Source: an uncultured Pelagibacteraceae bacterium
GTDB lineage: Bacteria > Pseudomonadota > Alphaproteobacteria > Pelagibacterales > Pelagibacteraceae
NCBI GenBank assembly: GCA_902594835.1
Contig: CACJNX010000001.1
Span: 1 to 64,000 of the forward strand
Direction: 5' to 3'
DNA length: 64,000 nucleotides
Within the stretch, counting starts at the first letter, position 1, and the number at the start of each line of letters is the position of its first letter. This document shows, piece after piece, positions 37,938 to 45,694 of the stretch. The position numbers were made by a program, and so were the translations under genes. Below the pieces are notes generated by a model. It did not search any database. It was not told the DNA's origin and saw only the letters and a list, made by a program, of their open reading frames with translations.

Positions 37938-39349
37938 TATGTGCCTACTTTATAAAGTCTTATCATATTTGTCATGCCCGCTTTTCCAAAAGGTAAGCCA
38001 GCTGTAATCACTACGAAATCATTTTTTTTAATAAATTTAAGTTTTTTTATTATTTCTTTTGAAATTGCCATCATATCTTTCCAACCTTTCGCATCTCGAC
38101 TATTTATTGAATGAACTCCCCAAAGAAGAGAAACTTGTCTTGATACATTGATATTAGGTGAGATAGTTAAAATTTTTGCGGCTGGTCGCATAGCTGAAAC
38201 TAATTTTGCAGATTTACCAGAGTTAGAAAAAACAATAATAGCCTTCACGTTAGGATTATAGGCGATATCTTTCACAGAAAGCAAAATAGATTTGACCGGG
38301 TCTTTATTTAAAATAATAGAATTTTTAAAATCTTCAATGTGTTGCCTTTTATATTTTTCAGTTGAAAGAATAGTTTGTGACATTGTTGAAACAGCTTGAG
38401 TTGGAAATTTACCGATCGCAGCTTCAGCAGATAGCATCACAGTATCTGCACCTTGAAATATTGCAGTAGCAATATCATTTATTTCTGCTCGAGTGGCAGT
38501 ATTATTTTCAATCATGCTCTCTAACATCTGAGTAGCAACAATCACTGATTTAGAAAATTGAGAACACTTTTTTATTAAGCTAAGCTGAACTTTAGGAACT
38601 TCACTATGTCCAATATCAATAGCTAAATCACCTCTAGCAATCATTATTGAGTCTGTCGCTTTTATTATACTTTTAATATTTTTCAGAGCGTGTTTATTTT
38701 CTATCTTGGAAATTATTCCCATATCTTTTCTAATTAATCTTCGTGTCTCATGTATGAGTTTATCATTTTGCAGATAAGAGAGAGCAATCCAATTACAACC
38801 AAGTTTAGATGCAGTTTTGATATCTTTTTTATCCTTAGAGGTTAATTTGTTAAAAGCAATATCAAAATTTGGAATATGGATACTTTTATTGCTTCGCATA
38901 TAACAATTTTGACTTTTACAAATTGTCGAGACAGTTAAACCTTTTTTACCAATGACTTGAAAAGTAAATTTTCCATCATCAATTAAAATTTTATTTCCCT
39001 TCTTTAATCTTTTAAGAATTTTCGGGTAAGGAAAATTTATTCTAGACTGATCACCAATATTTTTTTTGGTATCAAATATATATTTTTGATTGTGCTTAAT
39101 TTTTTGAAAGCCTCCATCAATTTTACCTACTCGAAGCTTCACTCCCTGCAAATCTGCAATTAAAGATATTTTTTTATCCGTAGATTTTTCTATTTTTCTA
39201 ATTTTGGAGACAATGCTTTTTATCCCATTAGTATTATGACTAAAATTAATTCTAAAAGCATCAACGCCAAGGTTTACAAGCTGTTTGAGTTTTGTAGTGC
39301 TATAAATAGCTGGTCCTAGAGTTGCTATGATTTTGGCTTTTTTTTCCAT
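37937..39349 (-). CDS. pyk: Pyruvate kinase
   Basis: Converts PEP and ADP to pyruvate and ATP. 470 residues. KIIATLGPAI at the N-terminus, FRINFSHN, KKISLIADLQGVKLRVG, SKIENKHALKNI with the catalytic Lys (about 220) and Glu, MIARGDLAIDIG metal site, VIVATQMLESMI and ADTVMLSAEAAIGKFP. The C-terminal allosteric domain is present. Transcribed divergently from pfkA across 66 bp, so the two committed glycolytic steps share a control region. Confidence 0.96.
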   Translation of the reverse strand: MEKKAKIIATLGPAIYSTTKLKQLVNLGVDAFRINFSHNTNGIKSIVSKIRKIEKSTDKKISLIADLQGVKLRVGKIDGGFQKIKHNQKYIFDTKKNIGDQSRINFPYPKILKRLKKGNKILIDDGKFTFQVIGKKGLTVSTICKSQNCYMRSNKSIHIPNFDIAFNKLTSKDKKDIKTASKLGCNWIALSYLQNDKLIHETRRLIRKDMGIISKIENKHALKNIKSIIKATDSIMIARGDLAIDIGHSEVPKVQLSLIKKCSQFSKSVIVATQMLESMIENNTATRAEINDIATAIFQGADTVMLSAEAAIGKFPTQAVSTMSQTILSTEKYKRQHIEDFKNSIILNKDPVKSILLSVKDIAYNPNVKAIIVFSNSGKSAKLVSAMRPAAKILTISPNINVSRQVSLLWGVHSINSRDAKGWKDMMAISKEIIKKLKFIKKNDFVVITAGLPFGKAGMTNMIRLYKVGT

Positions 39350-39361
39350 TATGAAGTTTTT

Positions 39362-39373
39362 ATGTTATAACAT
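39362..39373. promoter_or_regulatory. 12-bp palindrome between pyk and pfkA
   Basis: ATGTTATAACAT is a perfect 12-bp palindrome within the 66-bp divergent promoter region, 12 bp upstream of the pyk ATG. Its centre TTATAA could double as part of a -10 element. It may be an operator for joint control of pyk and pfkA. In A/T-rich DNA such short palindromes also arise by chance. Confidence 0.35.
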
Positions 39374-39415
39374 TTTTATCTCAAAAAAGAATATTTAAGA
39401 AAAAATTTAAATTGA

Positions 39416-40504
39416 ATGGCTAATAAAAAAATTGGAATTTTAACAAGTGGTGGGGATTGCGGAGGACTTAATGCTGCGATCAGATCAATCTTTTTTAGAG
39501 CAAAAAACAAATATAATATGGACGTTTTTGGTATTAAAGATGGAACTGCTGGATTAATGAAAAGGCCTGTTGCAGCTGTGCAATTAACTCATGGAACTTT
39601 TAGCGGTTATCTCTTAAGACAGGGTGGTACATTTTTAGGTTCTACAAATAAAGGGAACCCTTTTAAATTACCAACTAAAGAGGGCAAATATGTCGATAGA
39701 TCAAAAGAAATAATTGAAGGTTATCATCAAATGAAATTAGACGGTTTAATAATTATTGGTGGTGACGGTAGTATGCAAATACTAAAAAAACTGGCTAAAG
39801 AGGGGGATATGAAGATTGTTGCTATACCTAAAACTATTGATAATGATGTTGGAGTAACTGAGAGTTCTATTGGTTTTCACACAGCTGTTGATGTAGCAAC
39901 TCAAGCGCTAGATAATCTTCAATCAACTGCAGCTAGTCATCGAAGATCAATGATACTTGAAGTTATGGGTAGAGATGCTGGTCACATAGCTTTAAATGCT
40001 GGAATAGCTGGAGGTGCAGATGTTATTTTAATTCCAGAAATAAAATATTCTATAGACGGTATAATTAATAAATTAAATTCTATGAAAAAACACAATATAC
40101 AACATTCATTGATTATAGTAGCTGAGGCAGTAAAAAAGGAAGATGGCACCACTGTTTTGCACAAGTATATGGATGGTGAACAAAGATTGGGTGGGATAGG
40201 AGATTATATCGCACAAGAAATAATGAAAAAAACTGATGTAGAATGTAGGGTAACTTCTTTGGGACATGTTCAAAGAGGCGCTCCACCAACAGCAAGTGAT
40301 AGAATTTTAGCAAGTGCATTTGGTGTTTACGCGGTTGATTTATTAAATCAAAAAAAATTCGATAGAATGGTTGCATGGAGGGACAGAAAAGTTGTAGATG
40401 TACCCATTGATGAAGGTATAAATACATACAAAAATGTTGAAAGAAAAGACTCTTTAGTAGAAACTGCATTATCTTTAGATATTTATATTGGAGATGATAT
40501 TTGA
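39416..40504 (+). CDS. pfkA: 6-phosphofructokinase
   Basis: 362 residues. ILTSGGDCGGLNAAIR is the N-terminal phosphate-binding motif; IIGGDGSM (115-119 GGDGS) has Gly at the position that is Asp in pyrophosphate-dependent enzymes, while IPKTIDND has Lys139 where E. coli ATP-PfkA has Gly. This Gly/Lys combination occurs in some ATP-dependent (for example plant-type) enzymes, so ATP is the likelier phosphoryl donor, but pyrophosphate use cannot be excluded. Catalytic TIDND, MGRDAGHIAL and LGHVQRGAPPTASDR are all present. It is followed directly by a hydratase gene (TGATG overlap). Confidence 0.93.
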   Translation: MANKKIGILTSGGDCGGLNAAIRSIFFRAKNKYNMDVFGIKDGTAGLMKRPVAAVQLTHGTFSGYLLRQGGTFLGSTNKGNPFKLPTKEGKYVDRSKEIIEGYHQMKLDGLIIIGGDGSMQILKKLAKEGDMKIVAIPKTIDNDVGVTESSIGFHTAVDVATQALDNLQSTAASHRRSMILEVMGRDAGHIALNAGIAGGADVILIPEIKYSIDGIINKLNSMKKHNIQHSLIIVAEAVKKEDGTTVLHKYMDGEQRLGGIGDYIAQEIMKKTDVECRVTSLGHVQRGAPPTASDRILASAFGVYAVDLLNQKKFDRMVAWRDRKVVDVPIDEGINTYKNVERKDSLVETALSLDIYIGDDI

Positions 40505-41280
40505 TGATTAACAAAACTTTAAATAAATACGCAAATAGAATTGTAAATGCTTTTTTGAAGAATAAAATAATTTCACCGATTCCCTCAAAATATACCAAAA
40601 AAATTCTAGAAGCTCAGAAATTTAGAAAGTTGTGTGAAAGTAAAATAAAAAAACCTATAAGTGGATTTAAAGCCGCAGGAACTGGTATTCCTGTTTTAAA
40701 AAAATTGAAAGAAAAAGAGCCATTTTATGCGACAGTATACAAACACAATGTTTTAAAAAATAAAAAATCTGTAAAAATAAATAAATTTACTTTAGGTATA
40801 GAGCTGGAAGTTTGTTACTTGATAAATAAAAATTTTTTTAATTTTGAACCAAAAATTACAAAAAAAAATATTAAAAAATTTATTATCTATATTGCTCCGT
40901 GTATCGAAGTTGTAGGTTATAGACAAAAAAAGAAAGGCATAAAAAGTCTAGGTGACTTATGTTCCGATTTTGGTGCTAATGTAAAATTTGTAGTTGGTGC
41001 CAAAAAAAAATTCAAAAATCAAAATGTATCAAATCTAAAAACGAAAATTTCAAATATCAAAATAAATCAACACGTTGTTGGTAACACTAATACAGTATAT
41101 AAAAACCCTATGAACTCATTATTATTTGTTTTAAAAAAACTACAAAAAGATAAAATTTCTCATGAAAAAGATTTTTATGTTTTTACAGGTTCCTCTGTAG
41201 GCGTTGTTCCAATTTTAGCAAAAGGTATTTATAAAGGTAGTATAGATAAAATAGGATCTGTATCTGCTAGGATCAGTTAG
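40504..41280 (+). CDS. 2-keto-4-pentenoate hydratase-like protein (FAH superfamily)
   Basis: 258 residues from ATG 40504, which overlaps the pfkA stop by one base. The pattern PISGFKAAGTGIPV (about 50-63), GIELEVCYLINK (metal-binding Glu pair, about 100) and IYIAPCIEVVGYR (third metal Glu) matches the MhpD/hydratase-decarboxylase branch of the fumarylacetoacetase family. C-terminal FTGSSVGVVPI corresponds to the usual T-G...GxxxPV segment. Such enzymes hydrate 2-oxo-4-enoates or decarboxylate oxo acids; no aromatic meta-cleavage genes are nearby, so the substrate is unknown. The high Lys content makes homology faint in places. Confidence 0.72.
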   Translation: MINKTLNKYANRIVNAFLKNKIISPIPSKYTKKILEAQKFRKLCESKIKKPISGFKAAGTGIPVLKKLKEKEPFYATVYKHNVLKNKKSVKINKFTLGIELEVCYLINKNFFNFEPKITKKNIKKFIIYIAPCIEVVGYRQKKKGIKSLGDLCSDFGANVKFVVGAKKKFKNQNVSNLKTKISNIKINQHVVGNTNTVYKNPMNSLLFVLKKLQKDKISHEKDFYVFTGSSVGVVPILAKGIYKGSIDKIGSVSARIS

Positions 41281-41488
41281 ATAATATATATCCACCAATT
41301 AATACTGTTAATAAAATACTAATTAGTTTTATATTTTTGATAAACTTATTTTTTTTTTCACCAGCTACTTTTCTTTGTGAAAGAAAATAAATATTTGCTT
41401 GAGCCTTATTTCTGAATCTAGGCCTCATAGGGTTTGGAATAGTCTTATTTTTGATTGGTTTAAATCTTTTTGGATTTATTTGAAGCAC
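41273..41488 (-). CDS. Small basic tail-anchored protein, unknown
   Basis: 71 residues. A basic Pro/Lys/Arg-rich N-terminal half (NPKRFKPIKNKTIPNPMRPRFRNKAQ) precedes a single C-terminal transmembrane helix (about 54-69, KLISILLTVLIGGYILSN). It occupies the whole gap between the convergent hydratase (8-bp overlap) and the iron operon control region. No family recognised. Composition and the clear membrane segment support a real gene. Confidence 0.6.
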   Translation of the reverse strand: MLQINPKRFKPIKNKTIPNPMRPRFRNKAQANIYFLSQRKVAGEKKNKFIKNIKLISILLTVLIGGYILSN

Positions 41489-41518
41489 TCTTTATATAAC
41501 TCTATTTTTTGAATACGG

Positions 41519-41570
41519 GCAACTTTTAGTTGCGCAATTCGAGTGTAGTCGCCAAGTGCGACATAATTGC
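41519..41570. other. Two adjacent hairpins in the iron-operon upstream region
   Basis: First stem GCAAC (41519-41523) with GTTGC (41529-41533), loop TTTTA. Second element: outer stem GCAATT (41534-41539) with AATTGC (41565-41570), enclosing GTCGC (41548-41552) with GCGAC (41558-41562) around CAAGT. The block is clearly richer in G+C than its surroundings and stops at the edge of the first Fur-like box. No T-tract follows, so it is not a typical intrinsic terminator. A small RNA, an mRNA leader or a protein-binding DNA structure are all possible. Confidence 0.45.
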
Positions 41571-41587
41571 AAATGATAATCATTCTC
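41569..41587. promoter_or_regulatory. Fur-type iron box 1
   Basis: GCAAATGATAATCATTCTC matches the classic 19-bp Fur palindrome GATAATGATAATCATTATC at 16 positions, with a perfect ATGATAATCAT core. It lies about 52 bp before the binding-protein start of a ferric iron importer, so iron repression is the natural reading. Confidence 0.8.
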
Positions 41588-41595
41588 ATTTTATT

Positions 41596-41614
41596 GTAAA
41601 TGCTAATCATTATC
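41596..41614. promoter_or_regulatory. Fur-type iron box 2
   Basis: GTAAATGCTAATCATTATC matches the 19-bp Fur consensus at 16 positions, 27 bp downstream of box 1 start to start. Because this box lies just after 41600, a start codon there (ATG 41600) would place the operator inside the gene; the ATG at 41639 with an AGGG ribosome-binding site is the better start. Confidence 0.75.
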
Positions 41615-41638
41615 AATCTAAAAAATGAAAAGGGTAAT

Positions 41639-42664
41639 ATGAAAAAGTTAGCGATAACATCAGTATTTTTGTTATTTGCATTTGTTTCTAGTTTATTTGC
41701 TAATGAAGTGAATATTTTTAGTGCAAGACATTATGACTCTGATGTTCAATTATATGAAAAGTTCACGGCTAAAACAGGTATTAAAGTAAACGTAATTTCT
41801 GGTAAATCTGGTGCTTTAGAAAAAAGAATAATAGAGGAAGGCGCAGATAGTAAAGCCGACCTTTATATAACTGCTGATGCAGGAAGATTAGGAGCTTTTG
41901 ATGCTAAAGGAATGCTTCAAAGCGGTTTAAATACAAATGCTATTAAATCTGCAGTGCCAAGTAATTTTAGAACTTCCAAATGGACGGGTATAGCAAAGAG
42001 AGCAAGAATTGTTTATTTCGCACCTGAGAGAGTTTCAGGAGCTGAACTAGCAGGTTTAACTTATGAAAGTTTAGCTGATCCTAAATGGAAAGGCAGAGTT
42101 GTTATAAGAGCATCTAACAATATCTACAATCAGTCATTAGTAGCATCTTTAATAAAAAATAACGGTAAAGCAGCCACAGCAGAATGGTCAAAAGGCATAG
42201 TATCTAACATGGCAAGAGCTCCAAAAGGAAATGATAGAGCTCAAATACTTGCAGTAGCAGCAGGGGAAGCTGATATAGCTGTAGCTAATACTTACTATTT
42301 GGCACTTATGTTATCAGGTAAAAAAGGACCAGAGCAGCAAGCAGCAGCTAAAAAAGTCAAACCTTTCTTTCCAAATCAAGATGGCAGAGGAACTCATATG
42401 AACATTAGCGGCGCAGGACTTGTCAAAGGAGCACCGAATAAAGCTAATGCGATAAAATTAGTAGAATTTTTACTAAGTGAAGAAGCACAAAACCACATAG
42501 TAAATAATACTTTTGAGTATCCAATGATTGCAGGTGTTTCACCGCATCCATTAGTAGTTAATATGGGATTAGATTTTAAACAAGATCTTAAAACTAAAGT
42601 TGTTAACTACGGAAAATTACAAGCTGACGCTCTTGCAGCAATGACAGGCGCAGGTTGGAAGTAA
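41639..42664 (+). CDS. fbpA: Ferric iron ABC transporter substrate-binding protein
   Basis: 341 residues with a signal peptide (MKKLAITSVFLLFAFVSSLFA, then NE). Start ATG 41639 is preceded by AGGG and gives this clean signal. The mature part is an iron(III)-binding FbpA-type protein: NIFSARHYDSD near the N-terminus carries the His/Tyr ligand region, and AVANTYYLALM (about 215) the conserved Tyr pair that binds Fe3+. ADLYITADAGR and AAGEADIAVANTYY are family features. First gene of fbpA-microprotein-fbpB-fbpC behind two Fur-like boxes. Confidence 0.95.
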   Translation: MKKLAITSVFLLFAFVSSLFANEVNIFSARHYDSDVQLYEKFTAKTGIKVNVISGKSGALEKRIIEEGADSKADLYITADAGRLGAFDAKGMLQSGLNTNAIKSAVPSNFRTSKWTGIAKRARIVYFAPERVSGAELAGLTYESLADPKWKGRVVIRASNNIYNQSLVASLIKNNGKAATAEWSKGIVSNMARAPKGNDRAQILAVAAGEADIAVANTYYLALMLSGKKGPEQQAAAKKVKPFFPNQDGRGTHMNISGAGLVKGAPNKANAIKLVEFLLSEEAQNHIVNNTFEYPMIAGVSPHPLVVNMGLDFKQDLKTKVVNYGKLQADALAAMTGAGWK

Positions 42665-42687
42665 GACCCAAAGTTGTTAGTGAAATT

Positions 42688-42858
42688 ATGAGGCGAACAT
42701 TAAAAAAAAATATGAATTTGAACAGTTTGAAAACTGGATGTTCGCCTTGTATGAATGAAGCAAAGAAAATGCAGAGGAAAATTTCTGATAGAAATTTGTC
42801 AGAAATAAAGATTCAAGAGATAAAAAGTATTGTTTCCTCGATATTTAAAGATAAATAA
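42688..42858 (+). CDS. CxxC microprotein between fbpA and fbpB
   Basis: 56 residues from ATG 42688 (a TTG at 42655 would add 11 residues and overlap fbpA). It begins MRRTLKKNMNLNSLKTGCSPCMNEAK, with one CSPC (CxxC) motif near residues 18-21, followed by a Lys/Ser/Ile-rich predicted helix ending SSIFKDK. No signal peptide or membrane segment, so cytoplasmic. It fills the 233 bp between two iron-transport genes on the same strand. The cysteine pair could bind iron, an Fe-S cluster or act as a redox switch; no family is recognised. Confidence 0.6.
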   Translation: MRRTLKKNMNLNSLKTGCSPCMNEAKKMQRKISDRNLSEIKIQEIKSIVSSIFKDK

Positions 42859-42898
42859 ATATTTGACGTTTTTATTCTCAAGTCTTAAACCCTTACAA

Positions 42899-44521
42899 AT
42901 GTTTAATAAAAGCCCAAATTTTTGGTATATAAGTTCTTTTGCAGTATCTTTATTTGTTGCCATTCCAATATTAACTGTTTTTTCAAGCTATTTCAGTTCT
43001 ACTAGCGAGTATATGGAACTTTTAAAATCAACATTTTTAAAAGATTATATAATAAATTCTACAATAATTTTAGTTGGGGTTTTATCCTTAACTTTTATTT
43101 TTGGAGTACTCTCTGCATACTTCGTATCATTTTATAATTTTTGGGGAGTAAATTTTTTTAAATGGGCACTAATATTATCGTTTGCTGTTCCTGCTTATAT
43201 TTATGCATACTCATTAACTGCTTTTTTTGAAAACTATGGGTCCTTGTTTTCTTTATTAACATGGATATTTGGTGAATATAATTACAACAAGCAGATACCA
43301 AAATTTGATGGGATGTTTGGTGCAATTATTTCGATGTCTTTTTCATTATTCGGATATGTTTATGTTTTAACTCGAGCTTCATTTTATCATCAATCAAATA
43401 ACTTAATCGAAGTGAGTAAAAATTTGGGTTTAACCGCAAGAGAAAGTTTTTTCAGAATTATATTACCTTCAGCAAGACCTGCAATTGTAGCTGGTTTATC
43501 TTTGGTCGCTATGGAGTGTTTATCTGATTTTGGAACAGTCTCTTTTTTTAGTGTTTCAACTTTAACTACTGGAATTTATAATTCTTGGTTGGCTTTTGAT
43601 GATTTGAATACTGCTAACCAATTATCATTCATTCTTTTAATTATTATATTATCTCTATTTCTAGTTGAAAATTATTCAAGAGGAGGAGCTAAATATCATC
43701 AAAATACAAACGCAGGTTTTCGAAAAATACCAAAAATTGAATTGAAAGGAAAGAAATCCCTTTATCCAATATTCTTTTGCTCTACTATTTTTTTATTGAG
43801 TTTTATATTTCCATTAAGCCAGATGATTTATTGGACAGTTAAATTTCCTAAATATTTTCAAGATACGAACATATTGGAGCTAAATTTTAATACTTTATTA
43901 TTAGTATTATTAGCCAGCATTGTATTAATTTCCTTATCCTTTTTGATAAACTTTGGAAATAGAATATCAAAAAGTAAAATGTTAGATAATTTAAGTATGT
44001 TTTCAATTTCTGGTTATGCAATCCCAGGAGTAATTCTAGCTGTAGCATTTATTTCTTTTTTTTCATGGTTAAGCGATATTCTTACATATAATTTTGGTCT
44101 AGCCAGTATTAAAAGTATATTCATTGGTTCAATATTTGGATTGGTAGCTGCATATTTTATTAGATTTTACTCTCTAGCCTTTAACGGAATTAGGTCGAGT
44201 TACCTTAAAATAAATCAATCAATAGACGACAGTTCTTACTTATTAGGTTATTCAAAATTTAGAACTTTCAGAAAAATTCATTTTCCTAATTTGAAAAATA
44301 GTATTTATTTAATTGGTATTTTAATTGCTATCGAAATTATTAAAGAATTACCTATTACTTTGATACTGAGACCCTTTAATTTTGAAACTTTTGCAACAAA
44401 GGCTTATGCCTATGCATCACAAGATTTACTAGAGGCAGCAGCTTTGCCATCATTATTTCTTATATTCTGGTCGGCTGTTTTAATATTTTTTACTTCTAAG
44501 CATATACTTTCTGAAAAATAA
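42899..44521 (+). CDS. fbpB: Ferric iron ABC transporter permease
   Basis: 540 residues from ATG 42899 (an earlier start at 42830 would overlap the microprotein). A double-length permease of the FbpB/SfuB family with about twelve helices and two EAA-type loops: EVSKNLGLTARESFFRIILPSARPA around 175-200 and DDSSYLLGYSKFRTFRKIHFPNLKN around 440-465. Imports Fe3+ released from FbpA. fbpC follows 15 bp downstream. Confidence 0.93.
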   Translation: MFNKSPNFWYISSFAVSLFVAIPILTVFSSYFSSTSEYMELLKSTFLKDYIINSTIILVGVLSLTFIFGVLSAYFVSFYNFWGVNFFKWALILSFAVPAYIYAYSLTAFFENYGSLFSLLTWIFGEYNYNKQIPKFDGMFGAIISMSFSLFGYVYVLTRASFYHQSNNLIEVSKNLGLTARESFFRIILPSARPAIVAGLSLVAMECLSDFGTVSFFSVSTLTTGIYNSWLAFDDLNTANQLSFILLIIILSLFLVENYSRGGAKYHQNTNAGFRKIPKIELKGKKSLYPIFFCSTIFLLSFIFPLSQMIYWTVKFPKYFQDTNILELNFNTLLLVLLASIVLISLSFLINFGNRISKSKMLDNLSMFSISGYAIPGVILAVAFISFFSWLSDILTYNFGLASIKSIFIGSIFGLVAAYFIRFYSLAFNGIRSSYLKINQSIDDSSYLLGYSKFRTFRKIHFPNLKNSIYLIGILIAIEIIKELPITLILRPFNFETFATKAYAYASQDLLEAAALPSLFLIFWSAVLIFFTSKHILSEK

Positions 44522-44536
44522 TATTATATTTAATAT

Positions 44537-45595
44537 ATGTCTATTAACTTTTTAGAAATTAACAACGCAACTTTTGTTGCTAGTAAAAAAAACAAAGTTT
44601 TAGATTTTAATCTTACAATCAAAAATGAGGGTGATATCATTTGTCTCTTAGGACCTTCCGGCATCGGAAAAACAACAATTTTGAGATCTATCGCTGGATT
44701 ACAAAAGATACCTAAAGGTAACATTTTTTTAAAAGGAAAGCTCTTATCATCTGAAATCGACCATGTTGAACCTGAAAAAAGAAATGTAGCTCTTTCATTT
44801 CAAGATAATAGTTTATTCCCGCACTACACAATTTTAGAAAATATAAATTTTGGTGCAAAAAGAAACAGAAACGCAAATTATAATTTTGAAACAGATGAAT
44901 TAATTAAACTTTTACATTTAGAAGGTTTGGCAGAAAAATACCCTCATCAAGTAAGCGCAGGTGAGGCCCAAAGGGTCTCACTGGCAAGATCATTAATGTC
45001 AAAGCCAGATTTACTACTACTAGATGAGCCATTTTCTAATGTAGATGAAAGTTTAAAAGTTGAATTGCAGCAAAATATAAAAAAAATTTTAAAAGAAAAA
45101 AAAATTACCACAATTATAGTAACCCACGACTCTTACGAGGCATTTTATATGGCAGATTATTGTGGAATACTTTTGAGCCAAACCATGAAACAATTTGATA
45201 CACCGTATAATATTTATCATTATCCAAATTCTATTGAAGTTGTTAATTTTTTAAATAGGGGAATTCTAGTGGATGCAACAGTTTTAGATGATAGTAGTGT
45301 TGAACATAAGTGTTTAGGAGTGATTAAAGGAAACTTTGTAAAAAAATATAAAAAAGGTACGGCAGTAAAACTGCTAGTACAACCAGATGATTTAGAACAT
45401 GACGATAAAAGCAATTTACAATTAGAAATAATCGATAGAAAATTTAGAGGTACTAATTTTATTTATACACTTAAAACTAAAAATGATGATTTAATACCTG
45501 TATTTGTGCACTCACATCATATTCATCAACATGAGGTTGAAGAAAAATTTGGAGTAAAAACACCGATTTATATTGACCATCTGGTGTGTTTTTAA
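44537..45595 (+). CDS. fbpC: Ferric iron ABC transporter ATPase
   Basis: 352 residues. Walker A GPSGIGKTT (about 38-46), Q-loop in SFQDNSLFPHYT, signature VSAGEAQR (a variant of LSGGQQQR with Ala and Glu), Walker B LLLLDEPF, and switch His in IIVTHDSYEA. A C-terminal TOBE-type domain (about 250-352) is present. It energises FbpB. Operon end; tRNA-Arg starts 18 bp later. Confidence 0.94.
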   Translation: MSINFLEINNATFVASKKNKVLDFNLTIKNEGDIICLLGPSGIGKTTILRSIAGLQKIPKGNIFLKGKLLSSEIDHVEPEKRNVALSFQDNSLFPHYTILENINFGAKRNRNANYNFETDELIKLLHLEGLAEKYPHQVSAGEAQRVSLARSLMSKPDLLLLDEPFSNVDESLKVELQQNIKKILKEKKITTIIVTHDSYEAFYMADYCGILLSQTMKQFDTPYNIYHYPNSIEVVNFLNRGILVDATVLDDSSVEHKCLGVIKGNFVKKYKKGTAVKLLVQPDDLEHDDKSNLQLEIIDRKFRGTNFIYTLKTKNDDLIPVFVHSHHIHQHEVEEKFGVKTPIYIDHLVCF

Positions 45596-45613
45596 GTAAA
45601 AGATATTATTCAC

Positions 45614-45690
45614 GCGCCCTTAGCTCAGCTGGATAGAGCATCGGTTTTCTAAACCGAGGGTCGTAGGTTCGAATCCTTCAGGGCGCGCCA
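45614..45690 (+). tRNA. tRNA-Arg (anticodon TCT)
   Basis: Full cloverleaf with encoded CCA. Acceptor stem GCGCCCT pairs with AGGGCGC, the D-arm is TAGCTCAGCTGGATAGAGCA, the anticodon stem TCGGT/ACCGA encloses TTTCTAA with anticodon TCT, and the T-arm contains GGTTCGAATCC. Reads AGA/AGG, which are the dominant Arg codons in this A/T-rich genome. Confidence 0.97.
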
Positions 45691-45694
45691 CAAT

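Noticed and set aside
40113-40598. A 161-codon open frame on the minus strand across the pfkA end
   Set aside because: It lies antisense to strongly conserved pfkA and the hydratase start, is rich in His, Phe and Leu as expected from reversed A/T-rich coding sequence, and has no recognisable domain.
41600-41638. An earlier start (ATG 41600) for the iron-binding protein
   Set aside because: It would overlap the second iron box and put 13 residues in front of an otherwise perfect signal peptide; ATG 41639 has a ribosome-binding site.
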